Virus record (IMG/VR): IMGVR_UViG_3300025712_000012
Coordinates: 1 to 39,314 of that record
DNA from: a virus
Length of the DNA: 39,314 bases
Strand: one strand, 5' to 3'
Positions 1 through 9,246 of this stretch are shown one piece after another. The first letter of the stretch is position 1. Each line of letters starts with the position of its first letter. Made by a program: the position numbers and the translations under genes. Below the pieces are notes generated by a model. The model worked only from the letters and a program-made list of their open reading frames with translations, searched no databases and was not told the origin of the DNA.

Positions 1-1668
1 CTGTGCATCACGAGTATCAGCGAATGCCATATAGATGTATGTATCGCCTGATGTATTAACTCCACCAGAAGAGCCAGTAATTTGAAATCCATCACTATTA
101 AAATCTATTTGATTTGTAGATGTTACTTCTGCATTGCTTGTATTTGCTGTTAATACATTGTTTGCAGGATTTGCTACATTTCTTGTATTATCATACATCA
201 TCCAATTTGTTCCAGAAGAACTAGATTTCTTAATCAACACAAACGCAGGTTTGAATCCAGTGGTAACTACAGGTCCTGTTGTACTACCATTACCAGTATA
301 TGAACCAAATTTAGAGTAACCTGCTACTTCAGAGAAGCAGTAGGCAACATAAGTTCCACTAGATTGATTAGTATCAGCACTTGTACCAACACTAAATACA
401 GAGCTTGTGGGAGTAGTTGCATTAAAAGCCGTAGTATCTGTATTTGCAGCACTTGTTACATTAAGATATATTACTTGGTTTGATGCTAAATTTTTATTGT
501 ACGTAACCCAACCACGAACAGCATCTCTTTGTTTTACTATTATAAAGCCTGGAGCAACTCCTAAACCATGACCTATAGTAGCAATTGCACCTGACCCTGT
601 CCATGTCACCACAGAGAATCCCGTAGCAGGATTAGCTTTAACAGTAGAAGTAATCGTACCATCAGTATTGCTTATAGGTGAACCTGACCCTGCATCCCAA
701 CACCATGCTACATAAGTGTTTGTATTAGTATTTAATCCAGTATCACTTCCTAATGTAAATCCATCTGAATCAAAAGATGTTAATGAGGTTGCTGTTGTAA
801 CTTCTGCTTCAGTAGAATTACTAAATAATCTTTTAGTTGCACCTCGTACTGTGTCTAATAAATTATGACTTGCTGTTGCACCTCTATTTTTACCCCAGAC
901 TAAATCAGGTGAGAATCCTACACCTGTAATAGCCTGTGCTGCACCAGTACCAGTATATAAAACTGTGTTAAATCCTGTAGCCTGTGTAGTAGGTTTGAAT
1001 GGTAAGTAGAATCCGTTAGTACCATATGTGCCTGTGTATTCTTTAGGTTGCCATACACCTGTGTCTTCATTGGTTTCACCAAAGTCTGATGGTGTAAGTG
1101 CTTGTCCATCTACTAAGTTGACTTCTGTTAGGTAGCCGTCAAAGTATTTATTTATTGTTCCATTAGAGTACCTTCTAGCACCAGTAACATGGGTATTTGT
1201 TGAATTAACAAAAGTATTATAATTTAAACTTGGGTACGTTGCCGAAGAAAATGATGTTATTTGCTCACCATTAACATAAAGTTTTACTCTATTAGTTGAT
1301 GTTGCTTGTGCAGTATCTATTGCTACTACGATATGATACCAAGCAGAAGGGTCACGAAATAAACCAGTAGTAGTTAATGAAATAGTAGCTGTTGTTACTT
1401 GTTCATATATAAATATAGCATTAGCTGAAAATGTAATTTCTGTTCTATCAGTAGGTGTAACTCCGTCAACACCAAACAAACAATAATAAGAAGAATCTGC
1501 TACATTACCTCTTTTAACCCAAGCACTCCAAGTCCAAGTCTTACGATTACCTGCAGTAGTAGGAGTTCTTAATAAATTTGCAGAAGCAGACTCACGAAAG
1601 CGTAAGCTGTTCTCTAGGTTATAACCACCACCTGTGGATATGGCATTACTGTTGTTTAATAAACTCAT
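1..1668 (-). CDS. LamG-like / repeat tail-tip protein, partial (form A downstream gene)
   Basis: This leftward gene starts at ATG 1668, eight bases after the fibre A stop, and stays open for 556 codons to the window edge, so its C-terminus is missing. The first ~150 residues resemble a LamG-like (concanavalin A-type) jelly roll, with motifs such as TWTWSAWVKRG and WYHIVVAID followed by KLYVNGE. After that come three loosely repeated ~100-residue units, each with an 'F.P..(V/I)..K' type start and a 'TY.A.(C/M)F' type end, a pattern common in marine phage tail proteins. The likely role is sugar or receptor binding at the tail tip. It occupies the position held by a different 220-aa protein next to fibre B. 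Family placement is from pattern recognition; the receptor is unknown. Confidence 0.75.
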   Translation of the reverse strand, partial: MSLLNNSNAISTGGGYNLENSLRFRESASANLLRTPTTAGNRKTWTWSAWVKRGNVADSSYYCLFGVDGVTPTDRTEITFSANAIFIYEQVTTATISLTTTGLFRDPSAWYHIVVAIDTAQATSTNRVKLYVNGEQITSFSSATYPSLNYNTFVNSTNTHVTGARRYSNGTINKYFDGYLTEVNLVDGQALTPSDFGETNEDTGVWQPKEYTGTYGTNGFYLPFKPTTQATGFNTVLYTGTGAAQAITGVGFSPDLVWGKNRGATASHNLLDTVRGATKRLFSNSTEAEVTTATSLTSFDSDGFTLGSDTGLNTNTNTYVAWCWDAGSGSPISNTDGTITSTVKANPATGFSVVTWTGSGAIATIGHGLGVAPGFIIVKQRDAVRGWVTYNKNLASNQVIYLNVTSAANTDTTAFNATTPTSSVFSVGTSADTNQSSGTYVAYCFSEVAGYSKFGSYTGNGSTTGPVVTTGFKPAFVLIKKSSSSGTNWMMYDNTRNVANPANNVLTANTSNAEVTSTNQIDFNSDGFQITGSSGGVNTSGDTYIYMAFADTRDAQ

Positions 1669-1675
1669 CTAACCC

Positions 1676-3427
1676 TTATGCGTAAGATGCACTAACTGTT
1701 AAATAAGCATTAGTGCCGTTGTCAAAGTAAGATACAAGGTAAGTACCTGTTGTGCTAATAGTAGCTAAGTCCGCTGCATTAATCTTCGTATTAGCATGGG
1801 CTGCAATGGCATAGTCACTACCATTAACTAAAAGTATATATCCTGATTGGCCTGCGGTATGGTTAGTAAATGTAAGAGTACCTCCACCTGTCGGTGTACA
1901 AGTAAAGTTGTTAGTTACATTCATATCAAATGACAGGTCATTATCAGCAGTAACTGTTCCTCGTTGTGGGGCAGTGAATGTTTGAGTAGCATCTGTCACC
2001 GCGTTATCAGCATCATAGGCTTGTACATCTGAGCCTATAGCTAATCCAAGGTTAGCCCTAGAGGTTCCTGCGTCAGCTACGTCAGATAAGTTGTTTGCTG
2101 TAGTTAGTAATCCAGCAGTAGATATAGCCGTTACTTGCCATGTTGATCCATTGTAAATGCGTGTCTCATTCGCTACTGTATTAAAGTACCAATCACCTGC
2201 GGTTACAGGATCGCCATTACCATCTACAGTAGGATCGGATGCTTGCGCTCCTAGATAAAAAGCTTCAATACTGTCCGCTGCATTTTCAGCTGCGGTCTGT
2301 GCAGCTTCAGCAGCAGTCTGTGCATTGGAAGCATTAGTCGCACTAGCAGCTGCGTTAGTTTCACTGGTGCTTGCATTAGATGCAGATGTAGCCGCATTGC
2401 TTGCCTGAGTGGTTGCTATGCCTGCTTGTGTTGTTGCAGTAGAAGCTGATGTCGATGCGGATGATGCACTTGATGCTGCATTGGTTTCGCTAGTGGCTGC
2501 ATTAGTTTCTGATGTTGCCGCATTGGTTTCGCTAGTGGCTGCGTTACTTTCAGATGTACTCGCTGAACTTGCACTACTTGAAGCACTAGACTCAGAAGCT
2601 GCTGCGTTACTTGCACTTGTTGAAGCTTCACTAGCTTTGGTTGTTGCTGTACTAGCAGAAGTCGCTGCATTAGTTTCTGATGTAGCTGCGTTAGTTTCTG
2701 ATGTAGATGCTGCCGCTGCACTAGCTGCTGCCGCTGCTTCACTTGCCGCTGCACTAGCTGCATCAACTAATAGATCCCATTTAGCTGCATCGGTATTGGT
2801 GAATATAGGTTGTGAACCAGAGGATGTATGCGCTGTATTACAGAGGTAAACATTGTTGTTACTGGTATCTTTAACTAAGTCACGTTTGTTATAGGTTGTT
2901 CCTGCTGCCCAGTCACCTCGGTTATCACCAATGATCTCACCAATAACTGGATCCCCGTTAGCATCAAACGCTAAGGTTTTGTTTGCCCGAACAGTGTTGA
3001 TAGGCAATGTCATATTGACTGTAGTTGGATCAGTGTTAGGTGCGCGTAGTGATCGGTTAGATTGTTCTAAGTTTTGTTGGGTAAAGATGGTTAGACTATC
3101 AAACTCATCGTTTAATGCTTGAGCAAATAAAGGGCCACCAGTAGTAAAGTCTGTTGATCTTTCAATGGCTCTATCGCCAACAATAGTAATACGATCATCA
3201 GCGTCTGGTGTAGTAGGTACATTCACACCAACAACAATAGTTACGCTACCTGTACCAGTACCACTAATAGATACTGTATAATCAGTAGTAAGTGTAAGTT
3301 CAGTCTCATTGAAGTATACGGCAATGTCTGTTTCAGACAATACCTCGAACGCAAAAGCATAAGGACCTGTACCAGCAGATCCTGTATAGACTATGCGCCT
3401 AGTTGTGTTTGATATATCAATTGCCAT
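1676..3427 (-). CDS. Tail fibre protein, form A (T7 gp17-like N-terminus)
   Basis: 583 aa. Residues 1-150 match the T7 gp17-type N-terminal domain that anchors fibres to the tail, including a DFTTGG-type segment and a helix around FDSLTIFTQQNLEQSNRSL. Residues ~225-385 form a low-complexity shaft made almost only of Ala, Ser, Thr and Asn with SETNAAT repeats. Next comes a small module (YLGAQASDP ... GDWYFNT ... RIYNGS.W) common in marine phage fibres, then a beta-rich tip. Residues 1-344 are identical to fibre B; everything after codon 345 is diverged. SD AGAGG precedes ATG 3427. It follows the internal virion proteins, as gp17 does in T7. Confidence 0.9.
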   Translation of the reverse strand: MAIDISNTTRRIVYTGSAGTGPYAFAFEVLSETDIAVYFNETELTLTTDYTVSISGTGTGSVTIVVGVNVPTTPDADDRITIVGDRAIERSTDFTTGGPLFAQALNDEFDSLTIFTQQNLEQSNRSLRAPNTDPTTVNMTLPINTVRANKTLAFDANGDPVIGEIIGDNRGDWAAGTTYNKRDLVKDTSNNNVYLCNTAHTSSGSQPIFTNTDAAKWDLLVDAASAAASEAAAAASAAAASTSETNAATSETNAATSASTATTKASEASTSASNAAASESSASSSASSASTSESNAATSETNAATSETNAATSETNAASSASSASTSASTATTQAGIATTQASNAATSASNASTSETNAAASATNASNAQTAAEAAQTAAENAADSIEAFYLGAQASDPTVDGNGDPVTAGDWYFNTVANETRIYNGSTWQVTAISTAGLLTTANNLSDVADAGTSRANLGLAIGSDVQAYDADNAVTDATQTFTAPQRGTVTADNDLSFDMNVTNNFTCTPTGGGTLTFTNHTAGQSGYILLVNGSDYAIAAHANTKINAADLATISTTGTYLVSYFDNGTNAYLTVSASYA

Positions 3428-3470
3428 ATGTTTTCCTCTTTAAAATTCTAGCATAATTTGGGGTTTTAAT

Positions 3471-6400
3471 CTAGTAATAACTGTATACTCCCTCAACAGC
3501 ACTCTCTAAATCTTTATCTTCTAGATGCATCTCTAGGTCAGGATAAAACTCTTTCAATTCTATCAATGCCTCTTTGTATCCTGTGGTCATCGTTCTGCGT
3601 AGAGTTCTTTGAACTTTGCCTAGGTCATCATCTTCATACATCATATCTGCTGCATCAATTACTGCATCCTCTAGCTCTCCACCGGCAGTAGCAATAACAA
3701 TCCATTCGTTATACATCTCAGCTGATAGTTGATAGCCGTGTAATTTCCTTGGAGGACTATATACTGGAACACCAGCACTAACTAAGGCTCGGTATCCTTC
3801 AGCAACTTTACCTTCTGAGTTTTTAAATGGATTAAATGCTTCTCCCCAATTGCCTTTTCCTATAGTAACTATATCACCAGTTAATGGATCTAATGCCTCT
3901 GGAAGCTCATCATTATAAAATGGAGACCTAGATGTATACTGATTCCATGCTCTATCGAATCCATCACCTAATGCAGATATTGGCCCACCCTCTGGACTGC
4001 CCTCTGACCTCATAACATTAGATCGTTCTGGAGACATGATTCTTTCTACTGTAGCCATACCACTGCTATATACGCCTAATGGAGATCCACCAATAGCAAC
4101 ATCAGCAGCCTTCTTCCCTAACTTATTTAACATGTTATTTAAACTAGCAGCACTACTCATAGGGTCGCCAGCAAGAATGTCAGTAAACTCGGAATATCCT
4201 TGTAGCATAGGGAGCTGACCAACAAAGTCATAAACACCCAAACCTGCTGCTTGCACTATTTTATCGAGTTCTTCTGCTGTAGTTTGTTCTGCGGTATTAG
4301 CATATGAGTTGTATGTAAAGTATTCAGCTATAGTGGCTGATACACCGATTAATGTGGAGATAGGTTGCAAGCCTTGATACGAGACATAGACCTTATCCTC
4401 TCCGACAGATACTGGTGTTTTGTCCATGAAGTCTTTAATCTGATCTTCGCTTAAATCACTTTTGTTGTATACATAAGAGTATGGTTGCCATCCGGTTGCT
4501 TCTAATGTTTTTCGTAGCTGTCTATTAGTTGGACCTGCGCCAGTTAGTTGTCCTTGAAGAGCATAATAGGCAGCACCTCCCATCATAGTCGTACCTAATG
4601 TCATCTTCGCTATAGCTGCATCTGCTTCCACGCCACCTTTAGCTACCGTTCTATAAAACCCTGGGTTAATCAACTGTAATGGACTTCTCTTCCCAGCCTC
4701 GATAACAAGATTTGTTGGAGTACGAACAAAGGGAAAGAACATCTTAAGTATTGGAGATAACTTGCCGCTATTTATACCACGCTGTATGTCAGCCATAGTG
4801 CCTGTTAGTTCTTTAGTAAACGTCATCTCTTTAGCTCTTTCTGTAGAAGCTGTTAGGATGTCATCTGTTGGGTTAGTTCTTATCTCAGCTAAATAATCTG
4901 AAGTAAGTTTCTTAGCAGTCTCTTTGTCAATACCTTCCTTTAATCTTGCACTATAAAATACCTCAGCTTTTTGTTTTGTTAGGAATCTAAATTCTCCAAC
5001 ATAAGCCACTCCTTTAAAGAACTCGTCCTCAGCAAGTAATGTTCTGCCCGGCAAAGTAACAAACTTTCCGTACAGCCTTAACATATCACTTGTTGCTTTT
5101 CCTATGGTTGAATCTCCAAAGTCAACATCAAACTCATTGCGTCTTGCAAACTTATCTAATTCCATTTTAGATGCTTCATCCATGCCTTGATTCTTGACGA
5201 ATGCTTTTCCAGCTAATCTTCCAGCATCTACAATGGAGCCAAAGTATCCTTGAGCTTGATCGACTACAGCGCTCATCCTAATCGCATCATCACTACCAAA
5301 TACACCATTACGTACCTTTCCAACAATAGACATCATAGCTCGCTCAACTGGTTGCATTGCGCCAAACATAGCGTTACCTGCTATATTCTTAGCATGAGTT
5401 ATTGGGCTAGATAATAATCCATTAATCCATGTAGAAAGCCAAATATCCTTAACAGCACCCATACCAAATGCCGCTCTTGCAGTACGTGCTTTTGATTCAG
5501 TTGTGGGTAATGCTAAGAATTGTCTTGCTCTTTCTTCAGTGCCAGACCTTCCTCCATGCTCAGCAATGAAGTTATCAATCTCTTTCAAGTTTCCAGAGCT
5601 TCTTAATTCACCAAACATACGCAATGTTCTACCATAGTCAGCAGTCCTTCTGTCTACTGCTTTAGATATTTCACCAGCTAATGCTAATGTCTGGTCAAAC
5701 TCAAGTCTTAATGCATCTGTTGCATTTACACCTTGGTCAATAATCTGTCTGGCTAATATCTCTGCTTTATTGGTAACATCTAATTGCGCCATCAACATCT
5801 TGTATGCTTCTGTTGGATCTGCAATCGTAGGGTTGTTAGGGTCTAGTATTCTAGCTAGATAGTCACTAGAGTATGGAGCCTTGCCTTCTACAGTAAAGTT
5901 CACTGCATTATCCCCTTGCTCTCTAACATAGGCATAAGCTTCATCTTGTGTCTTAAATTGCTTAAATGAATTGCCGTCTTTATATACTGTATACCTAGCT
6001 CTGCTTAATTCCTCAGCTATTTGCTTAGTAGAGATTACTTTCTTTTCACCAAGATAAACATCACCAACGACATTAATAAAGTCTTTAACGCCCTGTGAGT
6101 CTTCAATCTGATTAACATTAAATCTAGGTGAGATTGTAGCTTTTGCTCCAACGGTAGCGCCTTCTGCTGCTGGGTCAACAGGCGTATCTCCATAGCTCTT
6201 TAATACGGCATTTACCTCATCGTCAGTAGCATTTGGGATAATTAAGTATTCATCAGAACTTGATGGTAATTTGCTACGCTTTGCCATTAAGTCAGCGAAA
6301 TCTTCGCTTTGAGTCGTAACCTTTTTAATAACTTTAGGAATTATGCCTGCAACCTTGGTTGGTTCTTCGTCAGTAAATGTTGGTTGACCTGTTGGTACTA

Positions 6401-6566
6401 ATACGTCTTGATCTACTTCCTCAGGAATATCGTCTGCAACATCTTCTTGTAATACATCCTCGGCAGTAGCTAATGGAGTAATCTCTTTAGTTACTTCTTC
6501 TAAGTCTTGCTCAATACCAACCATTTGGTCTATGTCTTGATTGATAGATTGTTCTTGTGTAGACAT
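3471..6566 (-). CDS. Large internal virion protein (gp16-position, putative DNA-ejection protein)
   Basis: 1031 aa, acidic and Gln/Glu-rich at the N-terminus. The middle and C-terminal halves are mostly helical, with hydrophobic stretches near residues 380-420 (WLSTWINGLL region) and 670-690 (MTLGTTMMGGAAYYAL). It is the last large gene before the fibre, the place of T7 gp16, which forms part of the ejection channel. I see no transglycosylase motif in it; a separate transglycosylase-like gene lies at 17457-18029. The role is inferred from position, size and hydrophobic segments rather than from a recognised domain. It starts two bases after the stop of the 161-aa upstream gene. A second identical copy is at 34446-37541. 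Confidence 0.6.
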   Translation of the reverse strand: MSTQEQSINQDIDQMVGIEQDLEEVTKEITPLATAEDVLQEDVADDIPEEVDQDVLVPTGQPTFTDEEPTKVAGIIPKVIKKVTTQSEDFADLMAKRSKLPSSSDEYLIIPNATDDEVNAVLKSYGDTPVDPAAEGATVGAKATISPRFNVNQIEDSQGVKDFINVVGDVYLGEKKVISTKQIAEELSRARYTVYKDGNSFKQFKTQDEAYAYVREQGDNAVNFTVEGKAPYSSDYLARILDPNNPTIADPTEAYKMLMAQLDVTNKAEILARQIIDQGVNATDALRLEFDQTLALAGEISKAVDRRTADYGRTLRMFGELRSSGNLKEIDNFIAEHGGRSGTEERARQFLALPTTESKARTARAAFGMGAVKDIWLSTWINGLLSSPITHAKNIAGNAMFGAMQPVERAMMSIVGKVRNGVFGSDDAIRMSAVVDQAQGYFGSIVDAGRLAGKAFVKNQGMDEASKMELDKFARRNEFDVDFGDSTIGKATSDMLRLYGKFVTLPGRTLLAEDEFFKGVAYVGEFRFLTKQKAEVFYSARLKEGIDKETAKKLTSDYLAEIRTNPTDDILTASTERAKEMTFTKELTGTMADIQRGINSGKLSPILKMFFPFVRTPTNLVIEAGKRSPLQLINPGFYRTVAKGGVEADAAIAKMTLGTTMMGGAAYYALQGQLTGAGPTNRQLRKTLEATGWQPYSYVYNKSDLSEDQIKDFMDKTPVSVGEDKVYVSYQGLQPISTLIGVSATIAEYFTYNSYANTAEQTTAEELDKIVQAAGLGVYDFVGQLPMLQGYSEFTDILAGDPMSSAASLNNMLNKLGKKAADVAIGGSPLGVYSSGMATVERIMSPERSNVMRSEGSPEGGPISALGDGFDRAWNQYTSRSPFYNDELPEALDPLTGDIVTIGKGNWGEAFNPFKNSEGKVAEGYRALVSAGVPVYSPPRKLHGYQLSAEMYNEWIVIATAGGELEDAVIDAADMMYEDDDLGKVQRTLRRTMTTGYKEALIELKEFYPDLEMHLEDKDLESAVEGVYSYY

Positions 6567-6568
6567 AA

Positions 6569-7054
6569 TTATTTAGCCTTTTTCTTAATGATTTTCTTAA
6601 CGCCCTTTGCTACAACCTCTGTAACCGGTCCTACTTCACCAATAAGTTCTGCTGCTTGTTCTGGCCCTTCTTCATACTTCCATCCAGCGTCTTCCAACAT
6701 ACCTTTAATATCTTCTGAGGTAAATGGTATAGCCCCATATATTTCCTCAAATTGAGCCAGGTTACCTTTACCTTCTGGGTCAGGACTAGCCATGTTTAAT
6801 AGTCCACCAAGTAAGCCCACAATATCCATTGGTGTTCCAAGAGCTTGTACACCACCTTTAGCTGTAGCGCCAGCCATCTTCTTATAAGCATCTGGAGTAG
6901 CTTTTGTTACATCAGCTAATGGCTCTGTTACAGCAGCAGCGTACGTATCCATAAGGGATGGATCTTCTTTTGGAGAGACAACAATTGGATCAACCATAAT
7001 ACCTTTACGAATGTATGCATCGTCTATAAACAACTGTTCAATATCATCATTCAT
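6569..7054 (-). CDS. Small virion-module protein of unknown function
   Basis: 161 aa. It has an acidic N-terminus, a Gly/Ala-rich middle (GGVQALGTPMDIVGLLGGLL) that could be an amphipathic or membrane-active helix, and a very basic C-terminus ending KKIIKKKAK. Its start overlaps the 3' end of the 567-aa gene by eight bases, and its stop lies two bases before the 1031-aa gene, so the three are probably translated together. The position between gp15-like and gp16-like genes suggests an internal or ejected protein. No family recognised. Copy 2 is at 37544-38029. Confidence 0.55.
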   Translation of the reverse strand: MNDDIEQLFIDDAYIRKGIMVDPIVVSPKEDPSLMDTYAAAVTEPLADVTKATPDAYKKMAGATAKGGVQALGTPMDIVGLLGGLLNMASPDPEGKGNLAQFEEIYGAIPFTSEDIKGMLEDAGWKYEEGPEQAAELIGEVGPVTEVVAKGVKKIIKKKAK

Positions 7055-8750
7055 TTGGCATCTCCATTACAATCTGTCCTTCATAAATATCTTTTAGAGT
7101 GTTACGATTCTTCATTAATCGTTCATAGGTTCTTGGAGCTAAGTCCTTACCTTTATACTTAAGTGAAAGAATCTCTGCGTCAGTAAGTTCAGCAAAGGCT
7201 TCACCAGTAGTAAACTGATAGTCAGTTTTTTTAAGATGTCTTGATACAGTAGAGATATGTTTTGGTAAAGCTAATTCTTTGTATTTCTGAGCAGTCTTCT
7301 CTGCTATCTCTATCGCAGCTGTTCTTTGGTCGAACTCTTCGCCATTGCCTACAGCTCTACTTTGAGCTAGTGATAATTCAAATCTTGCATCAGCAATCAA
7401 TGTTCTTAGTGGATTGTCTTGATTCATTCTCATTACAGTCAAGTCGTCAATCCGGAGTCTGTTATTAATAATATCATTGCCTGCTTTCAATGTCTTAGTA
7501 ACTTGCAAGTATTGTTTTTTAAGATCAGCTGCTTGAAAGTAACTAATATCACCAGCGTAAGCCTTATTATCAATTGATCCATAATCCATCTTGCCAAGCT
7601 GTACTTGCAGTGATAAGTCAGAAAAGTTTTCATTCTGTATTAAGCTAGAAGCTTTTTCGTTGTTAATCTCTTTAAGCAATTCAACTGATAGTGGATAATT
7701 AATAGCTTTAAGTTCATTCTTAAACTCTTCCCCGCTATAAACTTGAGAGGTAAATTTATCATACAGGTCAATAAAGGTTTCTTGTTTAAGATTGTATTGA
7801 GCATCTCTTTCAGCTTTCATGAGAGTACCTTGCTGGTCAATCTTATCAGTAGCTATTTTAATAATCTTCTGTATATTATCTGGAGTATCTAATCCTCTTG
7901 CTGCTAGAATCATGCCCCACTCACCTCTTTCCCCGTTATAGAACTTAGAGATAGTTTTGCTTTCAATAAGGTGGTTAGCTAATTCGTTCTGTATACCTGA
8001 GTCTACCTCTGCATTAAACTTAGCTACATTGTCACTAAATGTCTTAGGATTCCTTCTAAATACCGCAAAGGAATTAACCTCCCTTTCCTTTAAGAAAGCA
8101 AGTTTAGATAAGGCATCTGAGTCAGTTCTTAATGTACTAGCCCAATATTGTTTAAAGAAGTTAAGTTGATTTTGTGACTTGACTTCATTCTCTGCCATGT
8201 TTCTTGCTTCTGCCGCATCTAATGCTTTCTTTACAGTAGCTGCTCCAATGGTTGCAGCGGATGCTCTAAAGTTAATAGATGACTCAGGATCAATCTGAGA
8301 CAATACATTGGCGTATCCATCTATATTCGCATTAACGTCAACAATAACTGAGTCAACATCAGTAACCATATTTGAATCAATACCTGAGTTTAACTCTTGA
8401 AGCTTTAAGGTAAAGTCATTTAGTAGATCCTGTCTTAATAATGTAGCTTGTGCTGCTGCTGCTGATGCACCAAATACGGTATCACTGTCTTGAATTAAGC
8501 TTTCTAAAGGTGTCCCACTGCCAATAGCATCTTGAATTTGCTGAAGTGAAATAGGGTTTTGTACTGCATACATCTTTCCCTCTCTTTCAGCTTTAGTCTT
8601 TAGTTCAGAAAAAGCAATGTCAGTTACTCGATCTAATCGCTTTTGCAGCGACTGAGATGCCTGAAAGCTCTCACGCACTGAAGCAAAATCAAGAGGTCTG
8701 GTATTCTCTAAACTTACTCCTCTGCTTCTGTATCTTGGGTCTTGTGCCAT
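7047..8750 (-). CDS. Internal virion protein (gp15-position)
   Basis: 567 aa, almost entirely predicted helical, charged, without signal peptide or obvious membrane segment. It follows the 160-aa gp14-like gene and precedes the gp16-position gene. In T7, gp14, gp15 and gp16 are the core proteins ejected to form the trans-envelope channel. Assignment rests on order, size and helical character; no catalytic motif is visible. The second copy (38022-39314) is cut by the window end. Confidence 0.6.
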   Translation of the reverse strand: MAQDPRYRSRGVSLENTRPLDFASVRESFQASQSLQKRLDRVTDIAFSELKTKAEREGKMYAVQNPISLQQIQDAIGSGTPLESLIQDSDTVFGASAAAAQATLLRQDLLNDFTLKLQELNSGIDSNMVTDVDSVIVDVNANIDGYANVLSQIDPESSINFRASAATIGAATVKKALDAAEARNMAENEVKSQNQLNFFKQYWASTLRTDSDALSKLAFLKEREVNSFAVFRRNPKTFSDNVAKFNAEVDSGIQNELANHLIESKTISKFYNGERGEWGMILAARGLDTPDNIQKIIKIATDKIDQQGTLMKAERDAQYNLKQETFIDLYDKFTSQVYSGEEFKNELKAINYPLSVELLKEINNEKASSLIQNENFSDLSLQVQLGKMDYGSIDNKAYAGDISYFQAADLKKQYLQVTKTLKAGNDIINNRLRIDDLTVMRMNQDNPLRTLIADARFELSLAQSRAVGNGEEFDQRTAAIEIAEKTAQKYKELALPKHISTVSRHLKKTDYQFTTGEAFAELTDAEILSLKYKGKDLAPRTYERLMKNRNTLKDIYEGQIVMEMPNE

Positions 8751-8761
8751 AGTATTATTCT

Positions 8762-9244
8762 TTAACTAATTAATAATGATGGGGTTGTACTTGTTGGTGC
8801 TGGTGCTGATCCTATCTTACTATACTTGTATCCAGCTTCAGCTAATCCAGCTGCTGCACTAAACATACCGCTAGTGTAAGCAGTTTTACCAGCTATGCCG
8901 TAAATTTCAGCTTGTGTTGTTCCTGCTAGTAATGCATTTTCTGCATTCTGAATATCAAACATAAAGTCTCTTCCAGCATCTCTTCCACTGGCTGTATTGA
9001 TTAAAGCTGTTGACCCTTCAAAGCCTACTACTCCGCCAGCATAGCCACGAGATAGATTAGAAGCAATAGCTTTATTTAGGTTACGTAACGTATCATTTGC
9101 ACGTTGTTCATACTGTAATGCTTTGCGTTCACTTTCTGCTTGTGTCTGCAATGCCTGTAGTTTGTACATGGCCTTTTGGCTTTTTGCCTGTTGCATCCCT
9201 TGCATTGCACTGAAGACCGATCCTGCTATTGATAACATTTCCAT
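8762..9244 (-). CDS. Internal virion protein (gp14-like)
   Basis: 160 aa. The N-terminal part (IAGSVFSAMQGMQQAKSQKA) is Ala/Gln-rich and helical. It is followed by LQTQAESERKALQYEQRAND and a glycine-containing segment (SRGYAGGVVGFEGS), then an Ala/Gly-rich helix. This layout is typical of podoviral gp14-type internal proteins, which insert into the outer membrane during ejection. It sits two bases after the tail tubular protein B stop. In family terms this is moderately secure; the function is inferred. Confidence 0.65.
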   Translation of the reverse strand: MEMLSIAGSVFSAMQGMQQAKSQKAMYKLQALQTQAESERKALQYEQRANDTLRNLNKAIASNLSRGYAGGVVGFEGSTALINTASGRDAGRDFMFDIQNAENALLAGTTQAEIYGIAGKTAYTSGMFSAAAGLAEAGYKYSKIGSAPAPTSTTPSLLIS

Positions 9245-9246
9245 AA

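Larger units (their letters stand above)
2394..8339. repeat. Direct repeat, copy 1 (5946 bp)
   Basis: These bases recur at 33369-39314 with a constant offset of 30,975. The translated genes are identical in both copies and the lines I compared base by base match. The left boundary is inside the fibre shaft: base 2393 is C and its partner 33368 is G. The right boundary is simply the window end. This is what a circularly permuted or concatemeric genome of about 31 kb gives when it is read more than once around. Confidence 0.95.

Noticed and set aside
2409-2849. Long plus-strand open frame opposite the fibre shaft (also at 33384-33824)
   Set aside because: It is the complement of the Ala/Ser/Thr repeat codons, gives a low-complexity Ala/Val/Leu product, has no SD and runs against the fibre gene.
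2394-8339. True genomic duplication of internal virion genes
   Set aside because: The repeat reaches the window end and keeps one offset with no changes, which is better explained by reading round a circle or concatemer.
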